From assembly GCA_020746105.1 (NCBI GenBank), contig CM036617.1:175612412-175676411 (forward strand): a DNA stretch of 64,000 nt, given 5' to 3'. This DNA comes from Trogon surrucura (taxonomy: Eukaryota > Chordata > Aves > Trogoniformes > Trogonidae). Positions 36,349 to 46,244 of this stretch are shown in pieces; the stretch's first letter is position 1; the number at the start of each line of letters is the position of its first letter. Position numbers and translations under genes: made by a program. The notes under the pieces were generated by a model, which was not told the origin of the DNA, made no database searches, and worked only from the letters and a program-made list of their open reading frames with translations.

Positions 36349-37439
36349 TATTAAGTAAGCAGTTCTCTCTTAACGGTTCATTCGGGCTTAGATGTGTATC
36401 TTAATTAACAGAAAAATTGTTAGCAGGTACTAAATCCCTGCTCAGGAGTAGAAAGGAGCTCCAATGGCACAGATTTTCTCAGCATCAATTTAATGAACTA
36501 CCACTACCTAAATAGACCAGAAGACCAGGAGAGAGTATGTCTTTATTAGACGTACTGCTCAAAATGTGCTGTGTGAATTAAAAACTAAACACTGTACATG
36601 TTGTATCCTTTGGGAAGGATGAAAGCTTATACTAAAAGAAGATTGTGGAAAGTGAGTCATTCTACAGTCTTTAACAAGAGCAAATGATAGAGAGAAAAGG
36701 TTTGAGTAAGATCTGCCTAATAATCCAGTCTAAACAATTGTTTTGGTTTTTTTTACTCTATCATGGCACATTCAAACATCCTAAGGTTTACATCTGCCCC
36801 TTTCATATCAATTCCAGTACCTAGACATAGAGTGAGCTGCATAATTTTCTTCATAATTCAACAACCTGATGGTTATCGCTTAACTTGGCAAGTGAAAGAA
36901 GTGAAATTCAAATCAGAGTACAGAGGAACTTAAAATACTGGTCTTCTAGGTAAGTGACCTAAAAACTTACCTGTTGATATCTTGCTAGCTTATAAAATAC
37001 AATGCAATAAAATAAACACATGATAGATTTGAGAAATTTAAGAAAAATATAAAGAAACAAATCCACCTCAGAATGTTTCCATGAGAAGAATTACTGTCTT
37101 GGAACTGGTATTTTTAAATTAAAATTGAAGTGTAGGCATAGAGAGATACTATTCAATCCACCTCAGAATTGTATACTGAAATTTATTGTTTGTACTGCAC
37201 AGACCCTGAGTCACAAGTGTTTCTTTATGTTATGTACATAAAACAGTTTACCTGTACTTTCCTAAGATTACAGTTAATTTATCATGTAAGCAAAATAATA
37301 ATTTATAGTTGCATTATTACAGTACAAATAATACATCTAAATAGATATATATTTATATATAAATGTTACCATTTACAAAGGTGAGATATCCCTCACAGTG
37401 TGAGCAAGAGTCACACTTATATACCCAATCTGAACATCT
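36349..37439. other. AT-rich unique DNA, nothing recognised
   Basis: No repeat family, RNA or exon is supported. Confidence 0.5.
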
Positions 37440-37539
37440 ACTTTTTTCTCTCTTTTTCTTTTTCTCTTTTTCTCTTTTTTCTTCTTCTTTCTTCTTTTTT
37501 TTCTTTTTTATTTTTTCTTTCTTTTTCCTTTCTTTACTT
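37440..37539 (+). repeat. 100-bp polypyrimidine tract
   Basis: The tract is almost purely T and C on the plus strand, made of irregular 'ctttttct' and 'cttctttctt' units with one A near 37510. The frame through it encodes mainly Phe, Ser and Leu and is not a gene. Mirror symmetry in parts makes triplex (H-DNA) formation possible in principle. Confidence 0.9.
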
Positions 37540-38677
37540 TTGAATTTGAAGTACTAACTCTAATATCCACAGCTAGCAAAAAAATATGCATTAATTTCGA
37601 AGTATTGGTTACTTCTCATCCTCTATTTGATCTTCCACTGCCACTTGATTTGAAGCAAATGTTTATGAGCTTTTGCTATTGAAAACTGTCTACTTATTTT
37701 TTCACACTTTACTGAAAGGGCCAGATTGTACAAAAGGAACCTGACTTGGAAATGTGTTTTCTCATCAGTTACAGTAGATTTGGGGAGGAAAGTGAAGTCC
37801 AGATACTGAGATGAGGGTTACTATTTCTGGAGCATTCACTTCAGTAGAGTTTCTTTCTTTAGAAAGAGAGTTTGTAGATGTTTAAGACACCTCCCAAAGC
37901 CAGAAGGCAGCACTGTAGTGATGAAACCTTCCTCTTCTTCAAGAGATCAAGACTTTTGCTCTATTACTTGCTCTTTTCATTTTCTTCTATATTGCAAATA
38001 GAGATATTCTTTCTGTACTGCAGATAGAGCCAACTGTGCACACAACAAGAAGGAAAGAAGGAAGTAAAAGTGAAATCTATTTCCAAATCCTTGTCTTCTT
38101 GAACTTTGTGGCTTCAGAATAGGTAATACAAGTCTACAAACTCCAAGTTGACTTTTGGTACAGTATATGTGCAACATTTTTACCAGTTCCTCATCAATGT
38201 CTATGGAACAGCTGAAAAAATGTGTCTGAAGTCACTCTAGTCAAAGAAGAGATAAAAGAACTGTTTCATAATATTCTTCATATAAGCATTTAGTTTATGT
38301 TTGAATTAATTTTACCAAATGTAATTTTCCCAGAAATACAGTGAAGTATATCTACTTAATCTTCTTTAAAATGTATTAAAAAAAACCCCAGTATTGAGTA
38401 AAAATCAGCAAAAACCACAGACTGAATCAAAATATCAAGTTTCAGTAGTTATGTGTCTTCTATCTGGGTGACTTCATAAAGTTTATTAGACAGAAAGTCT
38501 GCAATACTAATATTATTAATATTCAATGTGAGGTTAAATTAATTTCATATATCCCTAAGAAGCCTCACATATATTGACAAGAGTTCTCTGTCAGCCACTT
38601 AACCAAAGATTTATGCCAAAAACCTCCTACCTTCCAGCAGGAAAAACTCTGGACACCAAACATATTGAAATAAAGTC
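37540..38677. other. AT-rich unique DNA, nothing recognised
   Basis: No supported feature is seen in this 1.1 kb. Confidence 0.5.
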
Positions 38678-38758
38678 ATCGAATCACAGAATGTGTTGAG
38701 TTAGAAGCGGCCCCTGAAGGTCATCTAGCCCATCTCCTCTGCAATAAGCAGGGACATG
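38678..38758 (-). mobile_element. CR1 LINE 3' end, short
   Basis: The plus strand reads 'atcgaatcacagaatg', then 'gagttagaagcggcccctga', 'aggtcatctagcccat' and 'agcagggacat', an 81-bp CR1 tail in minus orientation. Only the 3' UTR remains. Confidence 0.88.
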
Positions 38759-39310
38759 TAAGTTCTTTCACATCTTCTGTTTCATAATACATCTCTTTTG
38801 TAATAAAATAACGCTTACTCTTCATATCTTAAAAATTCTTTGGAAAACATTGTTTAAATGCTAGATAATGAGCGTTCATAAATATTTACCAATGCATTTG
38901 TGTCTAGAGAACATGCTAGTAAGACCAATGTTTCTAAACATTGTAGTTTGGATGTTTTTTTTGAGGAGGCAGTCTTACAAGCTGCCAGCTGCAGACAGTT
39001 ACTGTTTGCATATTTTCATATAAAACTCTTCTGCTTTGCAAATTTCTGTTCTGCCAGCCAAATAAGCATGAAAGTAACTCATGCATCTTCTTAGAACTTC
39101 ACAGAAGGCTAAAATTAGGTCTTATTACAGAATTACATAGGGAAAATAAATAAAAAACTTTCCTGCAAAAGTTAACGCTTGTGATTTTCTGCATTAAAAC
39201 TTGCTATAATTCTATGTGTTATACTTAATAACACTTAATAAAACTACACAACGTATTCTATATTTATATGTTCATTTAATGACAATGTAGGCAAAGTAGA
39301 AGGACTATTT
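38759..39310. other. AT-rich spacer between two CR1 copies
   Basis: This is unique AT-rich sequence without a recognised feature. Confidence 0.5.
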
Positions 39311-39895
39311 TCATAGAATCATAGAAACATAGAATGGCCCAGGTTGGAAGGGACCTTAGAGATCATCTAATCCAACCTCCCTGTCATGGGCAGGGACGCC
39401 TCTCAACTAGATCAGGCTACTTAAGGCTCTGTCCAACTCGGCCTTGAACACCTTCAGGGAGGAGGCAGCCACAGCGTCTCTGGACAATTTATTCCAAAGT
39501 CTTGCCACCCTTGTACTGAAGAATTTTTTCCTAAGATCTAATCTAAATCTATTCTCCTTCAACTTAAACCCATTTCCCCTTGTCCTATCCGTGGACACTT
39601 TTGTAAAAGTCCCTCCCCAGCCTTCCTGTAGGTTCCCTTCGGGTATTGGAAGGCAGCTGTTAGGTCCCCCCAAAGTCTTCTCTTTTCAAGACTGAACAAT
39701 CCCAGCTCCCGCAGCCTGTCCTCATAGCAGAGGTGCTCCAGCCCCTGGATCATCTTTGTGGCCCTCCTCTGAACACACTCCAACAGATCTATGTCCCTCT
39801 TATGGTGGGGATACCAGAGCTGGGCACAGTATTCGAGGTGGGGTCTCACGAGAGCAGAGTAAAGGGGGAGAATCACCTCTCTGGATATCTTTAAG
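39311..39895 (-). mobile_element. CR1-X-like LINE fragment (about 585 bp), best preserved
   Basis: The minus strand encodes the CR1 ORF2 C-terminal region: [60 protein letters not shown], then in another frame [35 protein letters not shown] and [19 protein letters not shown] single frameshift near 39610 separates the two parts. The tail wording ('cctgtcatgggcagggacgc', 'aactagatcaggc') is close to that of the SINE at 9846-10018, so this is the family whose tail the SINE carries. It lacks the catalytic RT core because of 5' truncation. Confidence 0.97.
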
Positions 39896-41814
39896 AACAT
39901 CATTAAAGACCAAAAAAAAGCCCCCAAAAAAGGGATAATCCAGGAGAGATTCTATTTTACCTTTCCACGATCCTCATTCAACCTCTACAATAGTTGGATG
40001 TCAGTTAAGCATATTATTAATGTATGGGAATTCACAGTAACCAAAAGCATAATGACACCTTGGCGTCAGACTAACAAATGATGAATTAAGTCACAGAGGG
40101 GCTAAGGGGTTTGTAATCAAGAGAGCTGTTGCAGGAAAAGAATGAAAGATTTGGCCTTCGAAGTTCTGGATTGGCATACCTGTCACTAGGTAATTTTTTT
40201 CTTCCAAATTCATACTGAGACTGCAGTTACATTTAGGAAAATAAAAACATGAAAAAGTAAATTCCCTTATTCTTTCTGAATATCTTGCAAAATAAAGCAT
40301 TTGCTAGAAAGCTTCAGTATCAAAATTATGGATAGGAGGATGATATCTGATTCCTGAAGCACTTCTCAGTTTCAGCTCAACTTTCTCATGCTCTGAGCAA
40401 GCACGTACGTTATTTTCATGTCTCTGTGACCAACACTTCTGTAATGGGTTCTCATAGGCACCACTTTTGTGAATCACCAACTAACTAGCTCCCCAAATCC
40501 CACAGCTGTGGCGCCACAAAACTGGTATTGTGCCATACAGGTTAAAGTAACCACTTAAAAGATATTCATGTAAAGTATAAAATGATCTGATTGGGTCATA
40601 AGGATGTCTTCCCAAATCCAACAAAATGAACCCTATGAGTTGCAAGAGAAATAGGAATAGTAGACATAGAACAAGATCAAATGTTGCCTGGAGGCAACAA
40701 CTGAGATAAGAATATGATCAAAATAATAATTAAAAATAATAGTGAAATTGCTAGGCTGGGTTCATGAATCTTGTAATTTTTGAGTTATTTCATCATCAGA
40801 TGTTCAGAAGTATGGAACGTACAGTGGTTAATAGTTTCCACATAAACTGTGGAAATCCATAAGCCCCAAATCCAAATGCCAGACCAAAGCTACATACCCG
40901 TTCTAACATTGTGTACATTTCAGAGTTATGGAAAAATAGGTAAAACATTCCACATGAACCCTAATCACTACAAATATATTCTCACCTCAGTTATGGCAGA
41001 CAGGTAGGTTTTAATGGTCTTTTCAGTTAGGATTGTAACAACCAAAACTACATTGGTGAGACAGAAGTCAAGAGCTACCAAGTTTTGTATTGCGTGTGAA
41101 ATTGTAACAGCCTTATTTTTTAAATGAGTCTCTGAAGCCTTGAGGGGAATAACTTTTCAACAACTAAACCTCTGTATGCTTTTGGCAAGGGCAACTTTAA
41201 ACCAATATGTCATCAATTTTGGCTCTCACCGTCGTGACTCAAACAAACACATGGTCTGAAATCATTGTAAAAACTGCTGCTTTTAAAAATCTGTCCAACT
41301 GTGCTACTACCTGCAATTCCTCCTTATTAACTGCATCAAATTAACAAAAGGTTTTAATGAAAGTAAAACAATTATTCCTGTTAGAAGACTATTAGAGAAC
41401 ATTACTCTTAAGTGCTTTGGAGTTCTCCTAATTTCTGTCTGGAATATTGTCCTACAGCTTTCCCCCTTTGTTTGAGTTTCAAATTCCAATTATACTTTTA
41501 TAATTTTAGAGAAATTCTTAGCTTAATCTAATTCCCTAATCTTCTCAGATCAATTGACTCAGCTGAGCTAATAAAAACATTTTTTTTTAATTCCTTGAAG
41601 TTTGACTTTTTGAAGGTAAAAAAATAATACTATGTTTCTTGTTTGAATTGGGAAGTCTTAAATCAGAAAGACTCTTTCATTCCTCAGCTGAATTATTTTC
41701 AATTATTTTGTCTAATTTACACATCTTGTGTGATCATAAACATGAAATTACAATGTTACGTCATTACTCTTAGTCTTGATTGCATTGGTCCCACCTGCTT
41801 GCAAACTAACTGAG
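39896..41814. other. AT-rich unique DNA, nothing recognised
   Basis: There are 1.9 kb without a supported feature. Confidence 0.5.
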
Positions 41815-42999
41815 TGTCGTGGGTTGACCCTGGCCGGCTGCCAGGTACCCACACAGCCGCTCACTCACTCCCCCCTTCACTACTGAACAGGGGGAGAAAA
41901 TATCTCCAAGGGCTCAGGGTTTGAGATAAGGACAGGGAGATCACCCTCATTTACCGTCCCGGGCAAAACAGACTCAGTTTTGGGGAAATTAGGTACATTT
42001 ATTAAAAGAACTAATCAGAGAGGAGTAGTGAGAAGTAAGAAAAGAGCAAACAAATCTTAAACAGAACACCTTCCCCCCATCCCTCCCTTCTTCCCGGGCT
42101 TAGCATCAATCCCGGTTTCTCCACCTCCTCCCCCTGAGCGGCACAGAGGGACAGGGAATGGGGGCTGCGGTCAGTTCATCCGACGTTGGTTCCACCGCTT
42201 CTTCATTCCGGGGGAGGACTCTTCACTCTTCCCCAGGGCCACTGTGGGGTCCCTCTCACGGGAGACAAGCTTCACGCTCTCTTCTCCGCGTGAGTCGTCC
42301 CACGAAGGGCAATTCATTACAAACTGCCCAACGCGAGACACCTCACGAGGGGCAGCCCACCCCTCGTGAGTCTGAGGCGCAGTCCTTCGGGGGAAACTGC
42401 TCCAGCGTGAGCCACCCACAACGTCCCAAAAGTCCCACCAGCCAACCTGCTCCAGCGTGGGCATTCCCTCTTCCACGGGCTACAGGTTCTGGCAGCAACT
42501 TGCTCTGACGTGGGCTCCCCACGGGCTACAGTCCCCTTTCAGGCATCCACCCACACGGCGTGGAGTCCTCGGTGGACATCTATGCGGTGATCCTCACGGT
42601 GGACTTCTGCACCTCGCCCATGGGCTGCAGGGGGACAACCCGCTTCACCATGGTCTTCACCACGGACCCGGGGGACTCCTTCTGCTCCGGCGCCTGGAGC
42701 TCATCCTCCCCCCTCCTCCTTCTTCACTGACCTTGGTGTCTGCACAGACTCTCACTCCTCCATCTCTGTGCCAGCTGTTATGGCGCAGTTCTTTTTCCCG
42801 TTCTTAAATATGTTTTTCACAGAGGCGTTCCTCTCCTATCACCTTACTGATAGGCTCAGCCTTGGCCAGCGGCGGGTCCCTCTTTGTAGCCGGCTGGCAT
42901 TGGCTCTATCAATCTTGGGGAGCTTCTAGCAGCTTCTTACAGAAGCCACCCTGCAGCTCCCCCCCCGCCGCTGAAATCTGGCCAGGCCAAACCAAAACA
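41815..42999 (-). mobile_element. solo LTR, ERVL-type endogenous retrovirus (1185 bp)
   Basis: The plus strand starts TGTCGTGGGTTGACC and ends CAAACCAAAACA. CTGAG directly precedes it (41810-41814) and directly follows it (43000-43004), an exact 5-bp target-site duplication typical of ERVL. The minus strand carries an AATAAA (in 'cttttaataaatgtacc', near 41992-42008) and a TATA-like box near 42804-42812, so transcription would run leftwards. A GC-rich centre (42150-42760) keeps many CpGs and a perfect hairpin. No retroviral genes adjoin it. The exact duplication and retained CpGs suggest a fairly young insertion. The long frames on both strands here follow from GC content. Confidence 0.95.
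42342..42370. repeat. perfect hairpin inside the LTR
   Basis: CTCACGAGGGG (42342-42352) and its exact inverse CCCCTCGTGAG (42360-42370) enclose a 7-base loop. Related 'cgtgag' and 'cacgag' words repeat nearby. It probably belongs to the structured part of this LTR family. Confidence 0.9.
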
Positions 43000-43004
43000 C
43001 TGAG

Positions 43005-44068
43005 GAACAAACTTTTGAAATTATTGGGATATTTGTCTGCACTTGAATGTGGGCAAAACATTTCTGGACATTCAGATATTTTTCAGTGATCATAGATAGT
43101 TGTAATAAATAATCCACTTTCCCTGTCAGAATCTGTAACAAAATTAATGTCATTGCTCTTTTTTCTTTTTTTTTTTTTTTTAATTTATTTTGTATTTCTA
43201 ACTTTTCTATAGACGACAAATTTCAGGAAAAAATAGAGCTGCTGAAATGAATTATGAATAAAATTTTGTTTATTAGGATGAAAGTAGAAAGCCTTGAGTA
43301 GCTCATTCTACTGCATATAAGGAGAATGAAAAACACCACTAAATGTTCAGTTTTGAAGATTCTGGTTGTAACAAAAGATAAAACTGTGCCTCTCATTTCA
43401 CAAGCCTCCAAAGGAAAGTAATTTCAAATTAGAAATCGCGAAAAGTTCTGTGTCTTATCCTTGCATTAGAGTTTTTTGCTTTTTGTATTGAAAGTATAAG
43501 AAAATGAGTCTCTAAAAAGCAAGACAGTAAGTATTGTGTGCTAGGGAGAGAATACAGCACTAGCCTTATTAACCTACTCATAAAAGAGATCAACTCTGGT
43601 TTATTATACAACATGGTTCTTACATTTAAGAGTAAAGAAAAGGATATTAATTGTACTTTGCAATGAACAGTAATTAAGTGTGGTAATAACTCATCACTTC
43701 ATTACTTAAATTTAATGAACTATATTTACTTTAAACGAAAGCATGTGAAACAAGAGAGACTGACACCATGAGAATAAATGTCTTTACTTCATTCTTTGGC
43801 TAACTATGATATGATGTTCTAGTTTTTAGCTGTGACTCCCTAACAGCTGAATACCAATAAGCTGTAAGCCTTTTTTTGGTGGTGAAAGGTTGAGTCAGTC
43901 TTCAACTTGTAGCAGAGAGATGCATGAATTTTGCCTTAAACATTTCTTGTCACTTTTACAAACCCCCAGCTTGGTCAAAAACAAGACCAGTTTCTGGTCC
44001 TGTGTGGCAACCTGATGGAATGTTGTAGAGGGGATCTGATAAACAGATGACTCAAACAGCCCTGGCAC
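43005..44068. other. AT-rich unique DNA between two solo LTRs
   Basis: A 22-base T run near 43159-43182 is the only local feature. No gene or repeat family is recognised. Confidence 0.5.
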
Positions 44069-44074
44069 CAAATA

Positions 44075-44835
44075 TGTGCATGCGATAGGTTAATCCTGTG
44101 GAGTTAGGATGGCCTTGCCTTGTAGCATATCTCCAAAGGATATTGGGCAATCACACATGCTAATAAGGATTATAGAAAACAATGAAGTGCCTTGATCCCC
44201 TACCTGACATTCTGCAGAAAAATGTGTGTAAATGAGGGACGGTTGACACAAGTAGCAGTAGAAGCAAGAGACAGAAAAAAACTGACAGAAGAAGAGAAGA
44301 AGCATGTAGACTGAGACAAAGACACCACAAAGAAAAGTGCAGGAGGAGAAGAAGAAAAGATCATGGCATTCTTGAACCCTCGTTTGCAGGACCAATGTAG
44401 GAACCTGGACCGGTGATCTCTCTCTCTCTTCCCTCCGCCCCCACCCTCCTCTCCCCCTCCTCTCTCTTTCTTTCCCTTTCCCCTTTATCACTAAGCAATG
44501 CAAGGCCTATCATACTGCTTGCTTAGTTCATACTTGGTTTCTGTCTTGTAATCAGAAACATAATACTGCCTGTTAGAAGTCATATGTCCTTTTTCCTTGT
44601 TATCATTAAGTAATACACAGCTTGCTGTAGTTTGTTGTATAGCTTGTCTTTTCCTGGTTATCTGCCCTAATGTGTCCTGTAACTAAAGCCAATTGTCATG
44701 AGTCCGATCTATACACTGTGACAAATTAATAAGTGGTTGTGTATGGGCCTTGAGACTTGTCTCACAATTGTCCACTCCATTGGGATATTACGAATCTAAG
44801 TCACTTGTCCCGCCGATCCTGGGCGGGATGTGACA
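44075..44835 (+). mobile_element. solo LTR, ERVK-type endogenous retrovirus (761 bp)
   Basis: It starts TGTGCATGCGATAGG and ends GGGCGGGATGTGACA. CAAATA flanks it on both sides (44069-44074 and 44836-44841), an exact 6-bp target-site duplication, as expected for class II (ERVK, alpha/beta-like) elements. The plus orientation is inferred from the right end ('gagacttgtctcacaattgt', then 'gggcgggatgtgaca'), which looks like U5. A 71-bp pyrimidine tract lies inside at 44416-44486. No retroviral coding sequence adjoins it, so it is a solo LTR. The exact duplication suggests limited age. Confidence 0.9.
44416..44486 (+). repeat. polypyrimidine tract inside the ERVK LTR
   Basis: There are about 70 bases of T and C with a single G, beginning with a (TC)n run and continuing with C-rich blocks ('ccctccgcccccaccctcct'). 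It creates the Arg/Glu/Gly-rich frame on the other strand, which is not a gene. Confidence 0.85.
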
Positions 44836-44841
44836 CAAATA

Positions 44842-45799
44842 CAATCATTCCTGGCAGTGTCCTTGCAGGCATTGCCAATGGTATCAAAAGATATGTCAAG
44901 GGTTTTTTTGTGCAGTTTTTCTGTTCACCTGGGACCTTGGATGTCTCAAACACCTCTCATTTACACTTGAAGTAAAATTAAAGCCTTCCAAAGGAGGAAA
45001 ACTGTTCACAAAAATCTACTGAGTTGCTTTGCGCTGTTTCCTCATTTAGCTCACTTTCTGATCAGTTTTCAAAGTTATGAGCTTTTAATCCTGTAAAACC
45101 GTTAGAAAGAAGTGAATCTTATTTTGTGTAAAGAAGCTGAAAATATAGCTTATTCTGAGATTAACCTCCTGCTTCTCAAATCTGAGGAGAACTCTTTAAA
45201 AGTAGAAAAAGCTAAAGATTTGCTCATGTGGAAAACAGTAAACAGTGTAGAGAAATCCAGAGCTGGGGAAAAGGGCAGGAGTTAAAAAGACAAGTATTCT
45301 GTTAAGATTTGGCAAATTGTGCACAGCTAATATGTGAGAAATACCGTAAAGCTATCTGCTCATAAATAAGTTCATAAATATATGCACAAAGGAACTTCAG
45401 TAAATTATTTATCATTTTACATTTCTTATCTGTTTAATTCTGAATGTCTGAGAAATCATCTCCCTGTCAGGCACAATATTCCTGATCCTTACAAAAAGGT
45501 TTGGTTTTTTAAGTTCTGTGTAGGAAGAAGATAACAGAATACTCAGTAGCCTAACTCAAAGTCAGTCACTATCATTCTAAGGTGTATTAAACAATTAACT
45601 ACTAGTATCACAAAAACTGCTTCAACAGGAGACATTCATAAAAGCTCTTCCTAGAATTGCCACAACCATGGAAGAATGCAGGAGAAACAGGAAGATGCAG
45701 AGGGTTAGAGATACAGGTTAAAGATGTTTCTGTGTATATCTTCAGGCAGCATCCTGAGCAGTAGATTACTGGTGTCTCCTACACACTATTACACTAGTT
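44842..45799. other. AT-rich unique DNA, nothing recognised
   Basis: No supported feature is seen. Confidence 0.5.
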
Positions 45800-46244
45800 G
45801 GGGCCACAAAAATGATCAGAGGAATGGAACCCATCTGCTATGAGGAAAGGCTGAAAGTTTTCAGCCTAGAGAAGAGAAGGCTTTGGGAAGATGTTATTGC
45901 AGACTTTCAGTACTCAAAGATGATCTATAAAAAAGACGGGAACAATTTTTCAGCAGGGCTTGTTGCAAAAGGACAAAGCATAATGGTTATAAAACAAAAG
46001 ACTGTGATTTAAACTAGGTATAAGGAAGAAATTTTTCACAATGAGGATGGTGAAACAATAGAACAATTTTCCCCAAGAAGTTGTGGGTGGCCCATCCTGG
46101 GCAACATTCCAGGTCAGGTTGGATGAGGCTCTGAGCAACCTGATCTAGTCAAAGGCGTCCCTGCTTACTGCAAGGGAGTTGTACTAGATGACTTTTAAAA
46201 GTCCCTTCCAACCCAAAGCATTCTATAATTATAAAATTCTATGA
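45800..46244 (+). mobile_element. CR1 LINE 3' fragment (about 445 bp), worn
   Basis: The plus strand encodes GATKMIRGMEPICYEERLK-like sequence (the 'ggggccacaaaaatgatcag' block), then [20 protein letters not shown], followed by decayed C-terminal blocks and the tail 'ctgatctagtcaaaggcgtc', 'ttgtactagatgact', 'tcccttccaaccca' and worn octamers. Compared with [17 protein letters not shown] in the 39311 copy, a few residues between ERL and FSLEKRR are missing. Frames are disrupted further on. This is an older copy. Confidence 0.94.

Noticed and set aside
39407-39927. Two minus-strand frames as separate small genes
   Set aside because: Both belong to one 5'-truncated CR1 copy, separated by a frameshift.
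42150-42810. A CpG island with two 116-codon frames as a host promoter and gene
   Set aside because: It lies wholly inside a solo LTR with an exact target-site duplication. The frames occur on both strands because of GC content.
44090-44503. A 137-codon minus-strand frame as a gene
   Set aside because: Its Arg/Glu-rich end is the complement of a pyrimidine tract inside the ERVK LTR, and no domain is present.
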